Part shown: positions 48,301 to 49,364 of the stretch, piece by piece
Layout of the letters: every line of letters begins with the position of its first letter
Position numbering within the stretch: position 1 is the stretch's first letter
DNA from: Bacteroidales bacterium UBA3388
Lineage (GTDB): Bacteria > Bacteroidota > Bacteroidia > Bacteroidales > P3
DNA length: 49,364 nt
Reading direction: 5' to 3'
NCBI GenBank assembly: GCA_002358855.1
Contig: DEPQ01000061.1
Location: forward strand, 1-49,364
Notes under the pieces: model-generated
Seen by the model: the letters and a program-made list of their open reading frames with translations, nothing else
What the model was told of the DNA's origin: nothing
Databases searched by the model: none
Translations under genes and position numbers: made by a program

Positions 48301-49364
48301 GTAGACGAATTCCCATATAACGAAGGCTTCAACTCAACAGCTATTCCTTGTTGGTCAACAGTTCCAGTTAATCAAACTTATAATTGGGCAATAGCTGCAA
48401 CTTATCAAGGAGATGTTACACCAGCAGAAGGCGAAGCTTTTGCTATCTTTAAAAATAATTCAAGAGGATCATCTGCAAGATTGACTTCTCCAATATTTGA
48501 CTTAACTTCATTAACTAATCCTACTTTAGATTTTGTCTATATAGCAAAAATGTGGGTTTCTGATTTAGATGAATTAAAAGTTCAATACAGAACAAGTGCA
48601 GAAGAAGAATGGGTGGATTTAGTACACTACAATACAGAAGAAACTGCTTGGTCACAAAAAACAATTACTTTACCTAACCCAAGTGCAACATATCAAATAG
48701 CATTCCTTGGAATTTCTAACTATGGATATGGAGCTGCAATAGATAATGTAGTAGTTTATGATGCAGAAGAAGGCGGAGAAGATCCTGAACCAGAACCATG
48801 CGATGCACCAACAGCCCTTGCAGTAAATAATATCACACAAACAAGTGCAGATATTACTTGGAACGGCACAGCAACAACATACGAATTCAAATTAAACTCA
48901 GGTGCAGCAGAAACACTTACAACTACAACAAAAGCATTAACAGGCCTAACAGCAAACACAGCTTACACAGTAGAAGTAAGAGCAATATGTGAAGACGCAG
49001 AATCTGATTGGGTAACAACAACCTTCACAACACTTCAAGAAATTCCAGAAATCATAGCACCAGTAGTAACAACAACAGAAGCAACATCAGTAACACACGA
49101 AAGTGCAGTATTGAATGGAACAATCACAGCAGGAAGTGAAGAAATTACAGCACAAGGATTCCGCTACAAAACAGCAACAGCAAGCGAATGGATTGAAGTT
49201 TCAGCAACAGGAACAACAATTTCTACAACAGTAAACAACCTAACAGCAGAAACAGCTTACGTATTCAAAGCCTTTGCAACAACAGCAAGCGGTACAGTTG
49301 AAGGAACAGAAATGACATTCACTACAATCGCAGCACCAATTGTAGTAGTAGAAGGAGAAGTAAC
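42397..49364 (+). CDS. Giant modular FN3 surface protein, paralogue of the preceding gene (3' end outside window)
   Basis: The frame is open from ATG 42397 to the window edge, more than 2320 codons, with no stop reached. The signal peptide (about 1-20) ends LSAQQ. Residues about 21-205 match the N-terminal domain of the gene at 36586 (IYMKEISDTTLP, NKGWTKCWDTTVP). About eight cysteine-led FN3 domains follow (CYPVSGLTLT, CERVTNLATT, CPRPGGNVVV, CFRPDPATVE, CTKPVETSVV, CDAPTALAVN and others). They alternate with cleaved-adhesin-like modules marked by DWFITP, DWLITP (twice) and DWIVTP. A final Ig-like repeat (VTTTEATSVTHESAVLNGTI) is cut by the window. By analogy the missing end should hold a T9SS sorting domain. 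A G9 tract at 42576-42584 lies inside the coding region near residue 60. Probable surface adhesin; ligand unknown. Confidence 0.85.
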   Translation, partial: MKRLLSFVMAIIFAMQLSAQQDSVAIGSGTSSSQIGPVPGYFGNHRSVQLYSSSELNMPMGGGIEAISFELGTVSGTTSNRQVRIYMKEISDTTLPANMTINELANDAYLVYTSPESGEPCVANQWYRFDLQSPFVYSGAGSLYVFLEGDGCASNGGCAVNVKYTANTNKGWTKCWDTTVPDLTSPIASSNSYRTNTRIFYSEISEDYCYPVSGLTLTPTAESVDLSWTSDNNNFEIQYKLKSESWDSENVVTVYSTTTSATIEELLPATYYSVRVRSLCDGVESVWMNANFKTPCLVIEELPWTETFESAWIEPHLPGTISAPNCWININGDGNATYYTKPYAAYEGNGVYMYGYSSASTTTASYANKDWFITPIIELTGEEALSFYVKKSSTSYSPELRIYALDIATNGDMLSAADTVNFILIDSLADLTTTYVERDVILSGLEGEYRLAFVRNKTIGHGAVYFDNVTVKMAPSCERVTNLATTEITENSLSLQWEGSDATDSYKLYYKEENATDWTVIEDIIDNYYTLTDLQSGTGYILNVTAVCDNGAETGFIMAGNLTVSTHCQVYEVPFLEDFTVYPAGELESCWLEAKGQWDSIQAGATVYGYTNSWLTYSSYVFDTHAKINNYANTSTNRKDWLITPNINIGDGSVEQDLVFDIAYTDYGNANPVETYGQQKFAIIVSTDGGLTWDFENAIMWKANPAEETNERNIEELTNIPQRLKFNLTELGYTGVIRVGFYAECLIAGGDNDIHIDNVMITEHIDCNDMVGAPLVNASTSTAVAISWSAEEHEAATGWNVSYVEGATNDDPENGTIVSVPYGTELPYVIEGLTEGATYAFSVQYDCEGGWSPSATVTLPESMDMFATIPYTHDFEDLDENANWTITNNSYNNRWFIGDPANIAEGGNMLYVSDYVADSTGTNSTYDNSSTSYVFASRLIQFDESLAYEISFDYSVLGEGTYDFIKVALRPWNESYVGITAAPTWTVAGAVQEGFEYVGGITKFNLDTTGARGSIIVDGAVANNSLQQLVFAWRNDGSGGTMSPVIVDNISVIPINCLSPNDFWLSEDGRQLTSLSFDISPRTGDSFEIQYQEYSDTVWQSIITTDTVDVEVPDLIPGRMYRFRVRAICDGELTNFTEEKLYETLCPVITIDDETPYIEDFEIANWFRSGNVTSPNAYAPVCWFNVDAGSTSYRWQSSTTEPYSGEKYAQLYLTTTGSSDWLITPIFDLAGTETLSFFAEHTLTAADAQSAVKIMYYSVDENGDMSSTADTALFVNLQDVNLTNSYAPYDVSLASLGAGQYRLAFLVSQTATTSHYIRIDDVKVANISCPRPGGNVVVSGVTPNTATVSWTDETNTAWNVYYKAEEDSTYQMVSSTETTVELPDLTSHTYYEVYVVASCGEEESEPTLISTFMTPCDYITELPFFEGFENTFVTEGISNAAAPACWLNYNGGYSTSYIWQRTTTASSVHEGGASLYSSATSTSPGNNDWIVTPVISNEGGAIVRFFAKVSSTTSVPGITLRYLDVATYGDVTGLADTANFVTIGTINGLTTTFAEYEYILADLPATYRLAFVRQDVVSTSIYVDNLSIVEIPTCFRPDPATVEVSDMTQTTATVTWTDSDENNTTWTVYYKASADEEYLSETTTETTVELIDLLPGTPYEVYVTTVCEDGSESDATYTKSFYTLQEAVELPYTCDFEEEGANGWLIKNGTIVNQWHIGTPTGATSSSLFISNDNGTTATYTKTSSSVVVAEKLFQLGATDSVRISFDLTIGGESSYDYLKVYWLPADTTYLPASTAYYGNNSYVNNVIMNNYTGTSNYRFVNLLSGTQNMSVTLENNPNELRKLVFVWKNDGSGGNGQGAIIDNIMIEPVGEEITCTKPVETSVVASAVTVSSATISWTDVDESHTAWNVYYKTEGDEEYSLYSVNETTLELTDLEPATVYSVYVTTDCGGDESAPTDTIVFMTECLTVDEFPYNEGFNSTAIPCWSTVPVNQTYNWAIAATYQGDVTPAEGEAFAIFKNNSRGSSARLTSPIFDLTSLTNPTLDFVYIAKMWVSDLDELKVQYRTSAEEEWVDLVHYNTEETAWSQKTITLPNPSATYQIAFLGISNYGYGAAIDNVVVYDAEEGGEDPEPEPCDAPTALAVNNITQTSADITWNGTATTYEFKLNSGAAETLTTTTKALTGLTANTAYTVEVRAICEDAESDWVTTTFTTLQEIPEIIAPVVTTTEATSVTHESAVLNGTITAGSEEITAQGFRYKTATASEWIEVSATGTTISTTVNNLTAETAYVFKAFATTASGTVEGTEMTFTTIAAPIVVVEGEV
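42576..42584 (+). repeat. G9 homopolymer tract inside the coding region
   Basis: Nine consecutive G encode the end of Met and three Gly (MPMGGGIEA) at about residue 60 of the giant protein. With nine G the frame stays open. Gain or loss of one G would shift the frame near the N-terminus. Confidence 0.9.
48791..49036 (+). repeat. FN3-encoding DNA repeat, copy 2
   Basis: The counterpart of 41395-41640. It encodes CDAPTALAVNNITQTS... with long identical runs (for example around 48884-48900 and 48950-48991). Most differences are synonymous or cluster in the first third. Confidence 0.75.

Noticed and set aside
36586..49364. CRISPR-like or short tandem repeats in the repetitive coding region
   Set aside because: The repeats are protein modules of FN3 size in frame, with no regular spacers or palindromic units.

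Overview
The window is a low-GC chromosomal segment from a Bacteroidota bacterium, most likely an anaerobic or fermentative member of the Bacteroidales. The evidence is: several secreted proteins with the type IX secretion system (T9SS) C-terminal sorting domain; Bacteroidota-type promoters (TTTG, about 19 bases, then TAnnTTTG) in front of many genes; a fused SecDF; the order prs, rplY(ctc), pth; RnfA; acetate kinase; and a B12-dependent ribonucleotide reductase. I cannot name a genus or species from the sequence alone.

Layout. 1-1116: the tail of an unidentified gene, a terminator, then a T9SS cargo gene broken by one in-frame TAG. 1305-4290 (minus strand): a cobalamin riboswitch with a textbook promoter drives a T9SS-exported DUF4465-like protein and, 7 bases later, a BspA-type leucine-rich-repeat T9SS protein. 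4468-9131 (plus): class II (adenosylcobalamin) ribonucleotide reductase, then a helix-hairpin-helix beta-barrel protein. 9267-9353: tRNA-Leu(CAA), minus strand. 9490-11725: prs, ribosomal protein L25, peptidyl-tRNA hydrolase. 11734-13462 (minus): rnfA, a degenerate nucleotidyltransferase-like protein, and a family 2 glycosyltransferase. 13613-14419: alpha/beta hydrolase. 14469-19510: a four-gene run of monovalent cation/proton antiporter, acetate kinase, acyltransferase and aspartyl-tRNA synthetase. 19698-20420: a small outer-membrane barrel with a C8 tract upstream. 20770-22383 (minus): an MFS transporter. 22687-25632: secDF.

25746-35541 looks like one operon: a small single-span membrane protein, a TonB-dependent receptor, a 1539-residue exported protein, and a PorV/PorQ-family barrel. 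35625-36500 carries greA and a HIT protein. From 36586 to the window edge there are two giant tandem paralogues built from fibronectin III and cleaved-adhesin-like modules. The second is cut by the window end and carries a G9 tract near its 5' end.

Two themes stand out. The first is vitamin B12: a riboswitch-controlled cell-surface protein pair sits divergently next to a B12-requiring ribonucleotide reductase that the riboswitch does not control. The second is T9SS surface biology: at least five probable cargo proteins plus a PorV-family barrel beside its likely partner. The cargo loci show signs of rapid change, including a nonsense mutation, homopolymer tracts and near-identical repeated modules. 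Housekeeping genes lie between these accessory loci.
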